DNA of 64,000 nucleotides from Apostichopus japonicus (Eukaryota; Echinodermata; Holothuroidea; Aspidochirotida; Stichopodidae), in NCBI RefSeq assembly GCF_037975245.1, contig NC_092575.1, forward strand, positions 21,587,841-21,651,840, written 5' to 3'. Shown here in pieces: positions 10,746 to 19,690 of the stretch. Positions within the stretch are counted from its first letter, which is position 1. Every line of letters begins with the position of its first letter. The notes beneath the pieces are model-generated. The model did not search any database. It had not been told where the DNA came from and worked only from the letters and a program-made list of their open reading frames with translations. A program made the translations under genes and the position numbers.

Positions 10746-12256
10746 ACTAATTTTAACCCCTTGATGTCTGGGTGGGAGAGAGTTCCCTGTCTCTGGGACA
10801 GTAGGTGAGGCTTGTCCGGTAGACTCACTGGGACGTCCATGAGGAGTTGGGGGATCTCGGCGAACCAGGGTCTGCGAGGCCAGAACGGGGCTATTAGTGT
10901 GAACCTGCCCTTGGAGTTCCGAATTTTCCTGAGGACTTGTCCGATCATACACAGCGGCGGGAAGATGTACGCATCCATGTGGTCCCAGGAGAGGGACATT
11001 GCGTCCGTGTGGTAGGCCAGGGGGTGGAATCGTCTGGAACAGAAGGTCTGGAGTTTGTTGTTCTTGTGTGTTGCGAACAGGTCTATCGTGGGCCTGCCGA
11101 AGATCGAAAAGATTCTGTCGCAAGTCTCCTGTTCCAGAGACCATTCGTTGGGGTCTATATGCCCCCTGGATAAGGCGTCCGCCATCACGTTGAGCTTGCC
11201 TGCGATGTGGGAAGCCCGTAGGATCGTGCCGGAGTCCTCGGCCGCTGTTATCACCTCCCACGCGAGTCGGCACAGTCTCTCTGAGCGGGTGCCCCCCTGC
11301 CGATTGATGTAGGCCACCACTGTCGTGTTGTCGGTGAAGATTGTGGTTATCGTTCCCTGTACGTGGTCGTTGAAAACTTCCAGGGCTCTTTTGACCGCCA
11401 TCATCTCCAGGATGTTGATGTGGAGAGATCTTTCTGTTTGGGACCACGTCCCCCATGCTGTGCGATTGCTCCAATGAGCTCCCCATCCGGACAGTGACGC
11501 GTCCGTCGTTATCGATGTCATTGGTAGCTGTATCGCAAAGGGTACCCCTGAACTCCAGTTGTTTGGCTCGAGCCACCATCGAAAGTGTTGGGTGACCTCC
11601 TCTGACCTGTAGATGAGCGTTGTTTTGTCTGGGTCTGTAGGGTCTGCGGACCTCAGCAGGTGCAGTTGCAGAGGTCGTATGTGTAGCCTGCACAGTCTCA
11701 CTATATCGACGAGGCTGGCCATGAGTCCCAGGGCCCGGAGCCATGTCCCCGTTGGTGACCCCCGGTGTGCCAAGATCTGTTGTGTGGTCGCCTTGACTGC
11801 CGCGACTCTTTCTTCTGAGGGTCGGGCTACCCCGGTGGTGAAGTCCAGTATGGCCCCGAGGAACTGGATCGTCTGGGAAGGTGATAGCCGTGATTTCTTC
11901 TGGTTCACGATCCAGCCCAGTTCTTGAAGGGTCTGGAGCGTTTTGTGGACGTTGTTGGTTGCTTCCGATAGGCTGTTCCCTACTACCAACCAGTCGTCTA
12001 GATATACGTAGAGGGTGACCCCTCTTTTTCTGAGGTAGGCGACTACTGCTCCCGCGACTCTCGTGAAGGTTCTGGGAGCCGTGGCTAGGCCGAATGGGAG
12101 CGCCCGGAACTGGTAGTCTTGTTCTGCGTACCGGAACGCTAGGAATCGTCGGTGTTCTCTGTGTATCAAGATGTGCAGGTAGGCGTCCCGTAAGTCTACG
12201 GTCGCCGCCCACATGCCCTTTCTGAGTAGGGGTAATATTAAGTTTAAGGTCTCCAT
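10574..12256 (-). CDS. DIRS reverse transcriptase / RNase H / DAM-like methyltransferase
   Basis: Copies the element RNA into DNA and removes the RNA strand. From the first in-frame methionine there are 560 residues. RT motif A is VDLRDAYLHI (Asp 21 and 24), motif B ALPFGLATAPRTF, motif C YLDD (85-88). RNase H carboxylates are in TTDASLSGWG (Asp 252), NILEMMAV (Glu 284), FTDNTTV (Asp 309), with a late H-I-A-G-K-L...D (350-360). A DAM-like domain specific to DIRS follows (about 385-475: PTIDLFATHKNNKL, MDAYIFPP, LIAPFWPRRPWF). The frame is open upstream of this methionine and contains further RT sequence with TKKRDGTWRP. Past the T7 run at 12344-12350, the start of the RT domain lies in another frame. 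The coding sequence is therefore probably broken by one base, or needs a +1 shift. Confidence 0.93.
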   Translation of the reverse strand: METLNLILPLLRKGMWAATVDLRDAYLHILIHREHRRFLAFRYAEQDYQFRALPFGLATAPRTFTRVAGAVVAYLRKRGVTLYVYLDDWLVVGNSLSEATNNVHKTLQTLQELGWIVNQKKSRLSPSQTIQFLGAILDFTTGVARPSEERVAAVKATTQQILAHRGSPTGTWLRALGLMASLVDIVRLCRLHIRPLQLHLLRSADPTDPDKTTLIYRSEEVTQHFRWWLEPNNWSSGVPFAIQLPMTSITTDASLSGWGAHWSNRTAWGTWSQTERSLHINILEMMAVKRALEVFNDHVQGTITTIFTDNTTVVAYINRQGGTRSERLCRLAWEVITAAEDSGTILRASHIAGKLNVMADALSRGHIDPNEWSLEQETCDRIFSIFGRPTIDLFATHKNNKLQTFCSRRFHPLAYHTDAMSLSWDHMDAYIFPPLCMIGQVLRKIRNSKGRFTLIAPFWPRRPWFAEIPQLLMDVPVSLPDKPHLLSQRQGTLSHPDIKGLKLVAWRLSGLPYDREAFQKQLPRWQPTLEGERPQRLTIPVCGSSTNGADRDRYCCLLPL

Positions 12257-12343
12257 ACGGAAGTGTTTTGGTCTGATGTGTTTTGTGTTCAGTGGTTTTA
12301 GGTTTAGAATGGGACGCCAGGTGCCGTCCCGTTTTTTGGTCAG

Positions 12344-12638
12344 AAAAAAAGGAGGACCGGAAGAGTGGTCCCGTCTCTTCCGGAACTCTTGTAATTGCCT
12401 GCTTGGCCAGCAGGGCCAGAATTTCCCCTTCTAGGGCTAAGCGTTTGACGGGGTCCGTGGGTGTGAGTGTCTGCCTTCCTCCGCCCCCGAAGGGTGGGCT
12501 GGAGGAGAATTCTATTTTGTACCCGTGTCTGACTGTGTCCAACACCCACTTGTCCCCGCCAATAAATTCCCATTGCTGGGAGAAGTTTGTTAGTCTCCCC
12601 CCCCCCCACCGGCGGAATGGCCGCGGTGAGGTGGGCAC
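12344..12638 (-). pseudogene. Out-of-frame N-terminal segment of the DIRS reverse transcriptase
   Basis: In the frame starting at 12638 (a GTG, just after the gag stop at 12641) the sequence reads as the usual pre-RT segment of DIRS elements, including LEGEILALLAKQAITRV and LFRSSFF. The downstream RT motifs continue in a different phase after a run of seven T (minus strand) at 12344-12350. A run one T shorter would put both parts in the same frame. It may be a real inactivating insertion, a sequencing error in a homopolymer, or a programmed shift. Confidence 0.7.
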
Positions 12639-12640
12639 CC

Positions 12641-14767
12641 CTAGGGCTGGGCGGCGAACGCTGGTCGAGTGGAGGAGCGGTCACTGTCCCGTCTGGTCGA
12701 CGACGAGCCTCTGCCTCCTCTGGGGGCCCAGGGGCGGGTCGGACGGAAGGCTGCCCCCCGGCTTCTGCCTCTGAGAGCTCCTCTGCTCATAGATTTGGCG
12801 GGTGCTGCTCTCGTTCCCCTAGGTGCTCTGCTCTCCCTCGGGCGGAAGGGTCTGGTTCTCTGGGTCGGTGGGGGTCGGAATTCTGATTTGGCCAGAGTCT
12901 CCCTTCGGGCCACCTCTTCCTGCAGTTTCTTTTGGAAGCAGCCCGCAAAAAGGTCTTCCCCGAGGATTGGTAGTTCCAGCATTCTGTCCTTCGCCTCCGT
13001 CGAAGGCCAATGGATGGCGGAGACGATGTTTTGTCTACGGGCCTTTACGGACCTGGTAGCGACCCTTGCAAATTGATCGTACGCGAGCCTGACGAGGGGG
13101 CCCAGCAGCAGGAGGAGCTGGCCCGCTTCGTCCCTGGATACTTGGCTGCTGTCCTCAGGGAGCTGTTGATGGTGTCGCATGAGGACTTCAGCTGATAGCA
13201 TTAGTACCGATGCGAACTTCATGCCCGAACGGGCTGCCATGTCCATCTCTACCAAAAGCTCTTCTAGCTTCCTCTGGTCCGGGGTCTTGAACACGTGTGT
13301 GGATGAGGCCCCTTGTTCGGCTTTTAATCTCTCCTTGGCCTCCTGGGGGATGGTTGGGCATCTAAATAGATCCTTCCAGGCCTCGTCAGGTACCCTGACC
13401 GCTCTATCTGCCCTGGCCGGGAAGGCCGTCCACTTGGTCTTGTTGGCAATGGCCTCAAATCTGTCATAACAGGTTGCGTCTACTGGTATGGTAGTTTTGG
13501 GCTTATATGACGCTTCGCCGGTCGCCGTCAATTTTGATACCCGGCCCGCCTTCTGCGGTTGCGTCTCGGGTTCCTCGAACCCCAGGTGTCGTCTGAATAT
13601 GTCTGCCGCCCGTGTTATTAGCTCCTGTGGGAGGGCTCCTCCTGTCGCGGGCGCTTCCTCCGGTTCGTAATTGTGGCCAAAGCTGTCCTCCATAGGATCG
13701 TAGTCGAGAGGATCTGGATCTATGGGCTCCCCTTCGTCCTCCAAGCCGGAAAGATTCACCGACGCTCTGCAATCCAGAGCGTCCGGGTCCGGGGCCGGTT
13801 GCGGGGCCATGGTCGATACGGGGCTGGTAGGGCCCGGTGCCACGTCGGCTACCGTGGACGTCCTTTGCTCCAGCAGGGGCCGTAGCAGGCCGGTGAGTTT
13901 GGATAGCCAAGCTGGTTCCTCTTCCTGACGCCGTCTCGGGGACCGGCGCCTCCTCTTGGATCTTCTGTATCCATCGTCGGAAGAGTCCGAGGACTCGTCG
14001 GAGATTGGAGAGTATCTCTTCCTCTCTCTCCGTCTTGGGGATCTTGTATGCGACCCCGATCTCTCCCTTCTGGGTCGGCGGGAGGACTCTCTCTCCCTAC
14101 TTTCTCGGGCCGGGATCTCCGTCGGAACCCGCCTCTCTGGCTCCCTGTCCGGCTCCCTGGAACGGGACCGGCTCCGTCTCCGCGTCCCCTCGGTTGCTCT
14201 CTCTTTTGGACCCGAGCCTCCCACGGCCGGAGGGCCGCGCTCTGTGGGTCTGTGTAGCTGCGGCCCGGACTGAGACGGAGTCTCCAGCCCGGCCGAGCTG
14301 TGCCTCTGCTTTGGAGGTCTTTTCTTGGCAGGAGCCTTGCCTTTGCTCCTGCCCTTCCCTCTGGCCGTAACTGATCCGGACGTAGCCGGGGCCGTTAGGG
14401 GAATTCTTTCTCTTTCTCTTTCTCTTTCCTCTCTCTCTACCTCTTTCTCTCCTTCGGCCCTCTCATGGCCACTCTCCTCCACCTCTCTCTCTACTACTCC
14501 CTCCTCCTCTCTATCTCCCGTTATTCCTGGAACCTCCGGCGCCCCGATTGCGCTCGGGATCGAGTCCAGCCTTCCCTGGAGCTTGCTACGTAAGCCCTCA
14601 AGCCACAGGTCGATGTCCTGCCACTGAGCTGGTGTAAACTTAATACACACCAGGCAGGGGTCTCGTCGAGTGCAGGATCTGCATTTTGGACAAAGGTCGT
14701 GCTCGTCCCAGGCTCTGCCTGGGCGAAACATAGAGCAGTTGATGCACTTCAATGGATTGCGTGACAT
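12641..14767 (-). CDS. DIRS ORF1, gag-like nucleic-acid-binding protein
   Basis: A 708-residue frame from ATG at 14767, upstream of RT in the element's transcript. The N-terminus has eight cysteines in about 37 residues (CINC at residue 8, CPKCRSC, CLVC), a likely zinc-binding knuckle. A long acidic/basic stretch of EREREREE type, arginine-serine dipeptides (RSRSRSREP) and basic patches (SKRRRRSPRRR) follow. A more conserved globular part lies around residues 430-640 (ATCYDRFEAIANKTKWTAF, LGPLVRLAYDQFARVATR), and the tail is RG-rich (RGALRGRSRG, APRGGRGSSS). I assign it as gag by position and composition; the family has little sequence conservation. It probably coats element RNA in a particle. 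The frame is intact. Its stop precedes the RT-segment frame by two bases, suggesting coupled or shifted translation. Confidence 0.85.
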   Translation of the reverse strand: MSRNPLKCINCSMFRPGRAWDEHDLCPKCRSCTRRDPCLVCIKFTPAQWQDIDLWLEGLRSKLQGRLDSIPSAIGAPEVPGITGDREEEGVVEREVEESGHERAEGEKEVEREERERERERIPLTAPATSGSVTARGKGRSKGKAPAKKRPPKQRHSSAGLETPSQSGPQLHRPTERGPPAVGGSGPKERATEGTRRRSRSRSREPDREPERRVPTEIPARESRERESSRRPRRERSGSHTRSPRRRERKRYSPISDESSDSSDDGYRRSKRRRRSPRRRQEEEPAWLSKLTGLLRPLLEQRTSTVADVAPGPTSPVSTMAPQPAPDPDALDCRASVNLSGLEDEGEPIDPDPLDYDPMEDSFGHNYEPEEAPATGGALPQELITRAADIFRRHLGFEEPETQPQKAGRVSKLTATGEASYKPKTTIPVDATCYDRFEAIANKTKWTAFPARADRAVRVPDEAWKDLFRCPTIPQEAKERLKAEQGASSTHVFKTPDQRKLEELLVEMDMAARSGMKFASVLMLSAEVLMRHHQQLPEDSSQVSRDEAGQLLLLLGPLVRLAYDQFARVATRSVKARRQNIVSAIHWPSTEAKDRMLELPILGEDLFAGCFQKKLQEEVARRETLAKSEFRPPPTQRTRPFRPRESRAPRGTRAAPAKSMSRGALRGRSRGAAFRPTRPWAPRGGRGSSSTRRDSDRSSTRPAFAAQP

Positions 14768-15360
14768 GCTGAATAACCGGATTAAGGAAGATTACTTCTT
14801 AGTGATAAATGAACAACAATAGAAGCTTAACGTAAGAAGGGAGAACTAGGGAGGGAATTATGCTTAGGTGGAGCGTAGCGTAACCTAGCAACGGTAAACA
14901 AGGTAACGCTACGGGGTGGCCTAACGAGAAAATGGAAGCTGAAACGAAAATGAGAGAGCGAGAAATACATACAAAAAGGAGTGAATATACGTGAGCAATA
15001 TGAATCCCCAAAAGGGGGACGAGAGAAACTAATTGGGGGGAAGAAGCTAGTAAACAAGCTAAGAAAACACAATAACAACAACACGCTTTAGCGTGGGGAG
15101 GAATAGGGCGGGAACCTAGGCAGTTTCGCGGAACTGCTAACCCCGCCGCAAACCAACCCGAGGAGGAAACGCACTACGAAAACAGTCCCCAAAACCCTCC
15201 CTTTTTGACAAAAAGGATACTTATCGGTCAGGAAAGGACTGTCAAACTTCTAAAGATCCGAAGCTAAAAAACTTCCGGCGATCGTCGAAGAAAACCAAGA
15301 CAATTTTCCAAGGAAACTATCCACAAGAAAAATATGCGTGTAGGCACTTGGAATGGTAGA
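14768..15360 (-). other. DIRS 5' leader
   Basis: About 590 bases between the right terminal repeat and the gag start, expected to hold the promoter and untranslated leader. No TATA-like signal stands out in the right place, and small frames here carry no domain. Confidence 0.6.
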
Positions 15361-15483
15361 ATGAAAAAGGAGGAGGGACCGGAAGGGGGGTCCGGTCATA
15401 GAGGGCGCACAGTGTTATTTATTTACCAGGACTTTATAGGCACGGTAGAATGAGGTGCTAAGGTTGTGAGGAGACAGGTAAGC
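15361..15483 (-). repeat. DIRS right inverted terminal repeat
   Basis: Reverse complement of 8986-9108 with one mismatch. The unique outer bases to about 15500 (GCGAGGAGCGAAGTAAATA) reappear in the internal complementary region, which fixes the element's right edge to within about three bases. Confidence 0.95.
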
Positions 15484-15503
15484 GAGGAGCGAAGTAAATA
15501 ATT

Positions 15504-18500
15504 AAATTTTCCCACTGAGTTAAAACATCTTTAACATCGCCGTAACAGTAAAACCAAACTATAAAGATATGCAATTTGGTTGCAACAAAACTTCTTTTTC
15601 AAGACGGTCCTGATTATCATGATATTGGGTGCAGGGGTGAGTACAGATGCATTGTTTGGCGGGAGAAGGGGGGTGGGGGAGAGGGGAGGGGTGGAGAGGA
15701 GAGGAGAGAGATGAAAGAATATAATTCTCAAACTCCTACGCCATATTCACATCTGATTGAACGAACATGACCAAGTGACCGATAAATCATAGAATTGCAA
15801 ATACTCTGACTCTATAGTGAACTGCGCCCTCTATACGATTCTTCTTTAACCCACAACTCTTGCTCCCATTTCTTCACTCCACACGTACATTACCTCAGAT
15901 TATTTCCGGCACATTTATTTCTGTTTGTACAAAGTGAGAGCCGGTCAATGTACATTACGTGCTAAGAATATAAAACTGATGTAGGGCCTCAAAGTCCAGT
16001 TCCGCAATTAGCAATAAATGCTATCAGCCAATGGGCTCTATGTAATTCACTGATGGCCGCCGAAATAAAGGGGGAAAGTTTATAACAGGTGTTTTTTCGG
16101 CTGAACTGCATGTGCAGTGCATGTCACAGCTTACAGAGAACTTTATGCAGCTGGTAATTAGGTTTCAATTGTGTACATCTCCCACTGTTCGAAACAAAGT
16201 CACTTTTTGGCTAGCCAGCTGGTATAGACCAGACAACATTTTGACTACAGATGATTTGATGCATAGTATTGGCTACAGACTGTACTACACCCCCCCCCCC
16301 CCACGATATCATAGCCTAACATGCCAAACATGGGGTAACAACCATGAGGCTTAAAGGGTGTGAAGACTCGCGCAAAAAGAAATGTCTAATGCCGGTAATT
16401 TGACCTAGTTTTGAATGAGGTGTGACAGAAGTGTTAAAAACCACCATCGATCCCAGAAAATACACACACAGCTTGCTACCTTCGATAATGAGTCACTAGT
16501 GTACAGTCAGTACATACAGCTGCGGTCAATACCCACAGCACAGTATACAAACGATACAGCGATGGACATCTCAGGTCCAGCTAAAGATAACAATTAAGGT
16601 ATCACATTTCATTACTGTCTGCATTTTGTAGCAACACAAACAAAACGTCACTTGCAAGCAACAGAAAGTTAACTTTTTCAGATGGCCGCACGCGGTTTGG
16701 GGCGAGTCTTCAATGCCTTTAACACATATCCTGAAGGCAAACCCTCATTCAAAAACAACAACAGGCTGAAAACATCTTGTGCTCATCAGAAATCTATCAC
16801 ATTTCTGTACAATGGTTCTGATATTTGTTAATCCACAACCTCCCCACACCCCCACCATCCCCCTCCTCCACAGTAACCTTAGAAATTGCAGGATTAAAAG
16901 TCAAAAGAACAACATCAAACTCAAAATGAAACTTTGCAAAATTCCCTGCACTTTGGATAGTAGAATATTTGGAAGCAACAGACAGAATCCAATGTATTGT
17001 AGGTGAAAATCCAGGGGGGGTGGGGGTAATATATGGGGTTTTATACCAACCCCCTTCTTTGCAACATCACACAATGAATTTAAGTTATTTATTTAGCACA
17101 ACCTTCCATGTAGACCTAACTATAGAACTAATTTACAACCGAAATGTGCCTCAGAAGTAATGCACCATTTTCACATCTATAACCTTACCCTTTTTCTATG
17201 GGGTGGGGGGGGGATGACCACCAAACCACCCTACATGGGTGTGAGATATTTTAAATCCTGCATCCTCCTCCCTGGGTCGATTTCAGTGTTAACGGTTGGT
17301 ACTGTTTAATTGGTATAAAACCAGATGGCCCTAGATAACAAGTGTGTGGTGGTACTGTGAAGCATGTATGTGAGCTGCTCAGATGCAAATTAGTATCTGG
17401 CACAGTAATAAAGTTGTTTTTGAATAGTTTATCTTTTTTCTTTTCCCAGGGGGTTGCTATTAAATTTGGCATTCTTTGAATTACTTGAAAACAATCACAC
17501 ATTAAACCCTAAAATGCATTGGCCATTTTTTTTTTATTCATGATGGATTTATCATGCATGCAGCCTGGAATAAAAATGAACCCACTGGTGTGATCGTTAT
17601 GTGAAAATTAATTTTACTTAATTGTGAGAAACGAAATGGAATTTTCCTCTCCTTTGCTGATGTGACTTTCCTGAGGCTACGTAGATGGTTGCCCCCAATG
17701 TACACATATATGTAGGCTACATAACAGCTGTCCTATATAGCTTGCTGAAAAAAAGAGAAGAAATTGCATATCTTGCCATGATCGCAAACCAACATCTCAA
17801 ATTTAGAACAAGGTAGCGTTGTTGTTACATTTTCCAACTGAAAAGTCACTCGGGACCTACAACATGTTTTCATAACATATGTACAAGTGTCTTACCCAAT
17901 TGCCAGTTACCATAACAACAGCAAAATAATCCAGGTTAAACAGTGGAAGTAAGAACAAACAATTGGAATCGCAAATAACTAAGAACTATAAGTCTTACAT
18001 ATTGCATAAAGAATATTGCTTTCCACTAGAATTAAAGCAGCATTTTGCATCCTTTCTATGATTTTTCTCAACCTCACTGACTCCACGATGCCATAACGAC
18101 ATACATAACTGGCTAATCTATTTAAATCTTACTTCAAATGGTGGCATAAAAGTCGAAAAATTTGCAACTTTCAACTTTGTTTTTCTCCAAGATATTTTCC
18201 GTTGGGATCCCAATAAACCTCGCCTATAATATGAATATTTAAACACTACGAACGTCATTGACAAATACGTAATATAACACCACGCTTGATTTGTGTACAG
18301 TATACGGCAGTTGTACCAGGGAGTTCCATAACAACTCCCTGGTTGTACCAACACAAAGTCTTGAATCTATTTTTAGCAATGGCTCATAACTAAACCTGCA
18401 TCTCTGATTGGTTGAATTCAAACTAGCGGGTTTGGGGGAACTGTATGCGATTAATTTTAAATGTGGAATTTGTCGTGGACACTTTTCTCATTATCTGCCA

Positions 18501-19454
18501 ATATCCTTAATTACTCGCCAATTAACGTTGCTGGCAGGGAAAAACTTGGCTAATATCTTAATTTTGCTGTTTTGTGATATGTAAAAAACTTGATGGACAT
18601 GTCAAAAAAGTAGAAAACGGCGACCAAATACAAAATGCTGCTTTAAGATACCATTTTTCATCTCAGTTTTCATGACGGAAAAAAAGAACGGGGGAATTCG
18701 GAACACTGGATCAATTTTTTTCACAAATTTGCCAAATGTTGAATATGGTACACCTCAAATGCCTATTGGCTGAAAGGAAGAATCTGCAATTAGTTGATTG
18801 AAATTCATTTGGGCAACTCCTCAAAACAAATGCCAGCGAATGGTTCTTTAATTTCAGTAATTGACAGCGAAGAAGGAAGGAATTGTTTGCCCTGACACCA
18901 GTGTTGACACATGCCACACGTTTGAACGAAAGATACAAAACGAAAAAAAAAAACCCAAATTCCAGGAACTTCCCGATAATGTTATTTCTCAAATTCTGCC
19001 ATGTTCTCATGTAAGCAATGGTTCTGATTGTTGGACACTTAGAGACCAACAAAACAAATACTGAAACTGGAGTATATTAGTGACATCTATGAAAATCTAT
19101 GAAAAAATGAGGCAATTGACCAAAGTTGATGATGCATTATAGACATCATTATATTATATTAAATGATCACATCCTTGTTAAATCACAGACTTTGTTGTAA
19201 TGTGCCCTAACATAACGCAATTTCATTATACAACCCGAGGTACTTGTAGGATAATTCTATTGAATATACTTTTAAAAAAATGATTTTAACGTTGAGCGAA
19301 TAATTAACAAAAACAACTTCACAAACACTACTACATTAACGGCAATAAATGTCATCTCCTGATTGGACATTTTTCACTAGGAATTGGGTGACTGACTTTT
19401 TAAGAGAAATATTTTACTACCTGAAGCAACAGCATGGCGTAATTGGAGTTGATT
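15504..19454. other. Stretch with no supported gene
   Basis: Holds a G-rich purine tract at 15660-15710, a 13-base C run at 16290-16302, and G runs near 17015 and 17202. A perfect 11-bp hairpin (ACCAGGGAGTT at 18315-18325, its complement at 18333-18343) is bordered by TTGTACCA direct repeats. No exon could be supported. Confidence 0.4.
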
Positions 19455-19690
19455 ATAAGGAGTTTAAGCTCAGTGGTAAACGCCGGTGCCTTTCAATCAT
19501 AAAGTCCCCAGTTCGAGTCACTCCAAGAGTAATGTATGTCGTCCAGTTACAGAGTTGTTGACAATTGACAATTCATAATCATGGACTTTAAATATGAATC
19601 TAAGAGACTGACTTCGGTCAGCTTGCGGCTTTGATAAGCCAACGATGGCTTCTTCGCGAGTTCCTGCTTGCAGGAGGATCTAAAATACAT
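19455..19690 (+). mobile_element. tRNA-derived SINE, copy 1
   Basis: The head is tRNA-like: GAGTTTAAGCTCAGTGG(T) supplies an A-box-like region and CAGTTCGAGTCACTCC a B box. The body includes ATGTATGTCGTCCAGTTACAG, GACAATTGACAATTCATAAT, TCTAAGAGACTG and GCGAGTTCCTGCTTGCAGGA. The same body in the same order occurs on the minus strand at 56543-56793. Two dispersed copies with a polymerase III promoter and no protein define a SINE. Confidence 0.88.

Larger units (their letters stand above)
8947..15500 (-). mobile_element. Complete DIRS-type tyrosine-recombinase retrotransposon
   Basis: A 6.55-kb element on the minus strand. It encodes a gag-like protein, a reverse transcriptase/RNase H/methyltransferase-like protein and a tyrosine recombinase. 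It ends in 123-bp inverted terminal repeats and carries near 9.6 kb an internal complementary region matching both outer ends. That combination, with no integrase and no LTRs, defines DIRS elements, which replicate through a circular DNA and integrate by recombinase. No target duplication is seen, as expected. The element is far more GC-rich than its surroundings. Terminal repeats differ at one base in 123, suggesting a young insertion, although template repair between repeats also keeps them alike. One frame break is present, in the RT region. Confidence 0.95.

Noticed and set aside
9493-14627. Many plus-strand frames of 60-163 codons within the DIRS element
   Set aside because: Antisense shadows of the GC-rich gag, RT and recombinase genes; none has a domain.
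18315-18343. 11-bp hairpin as a regulatory or RNA element
   Set aside because: Isolated, with no associated gene; likely chance or a small repeat remnant.
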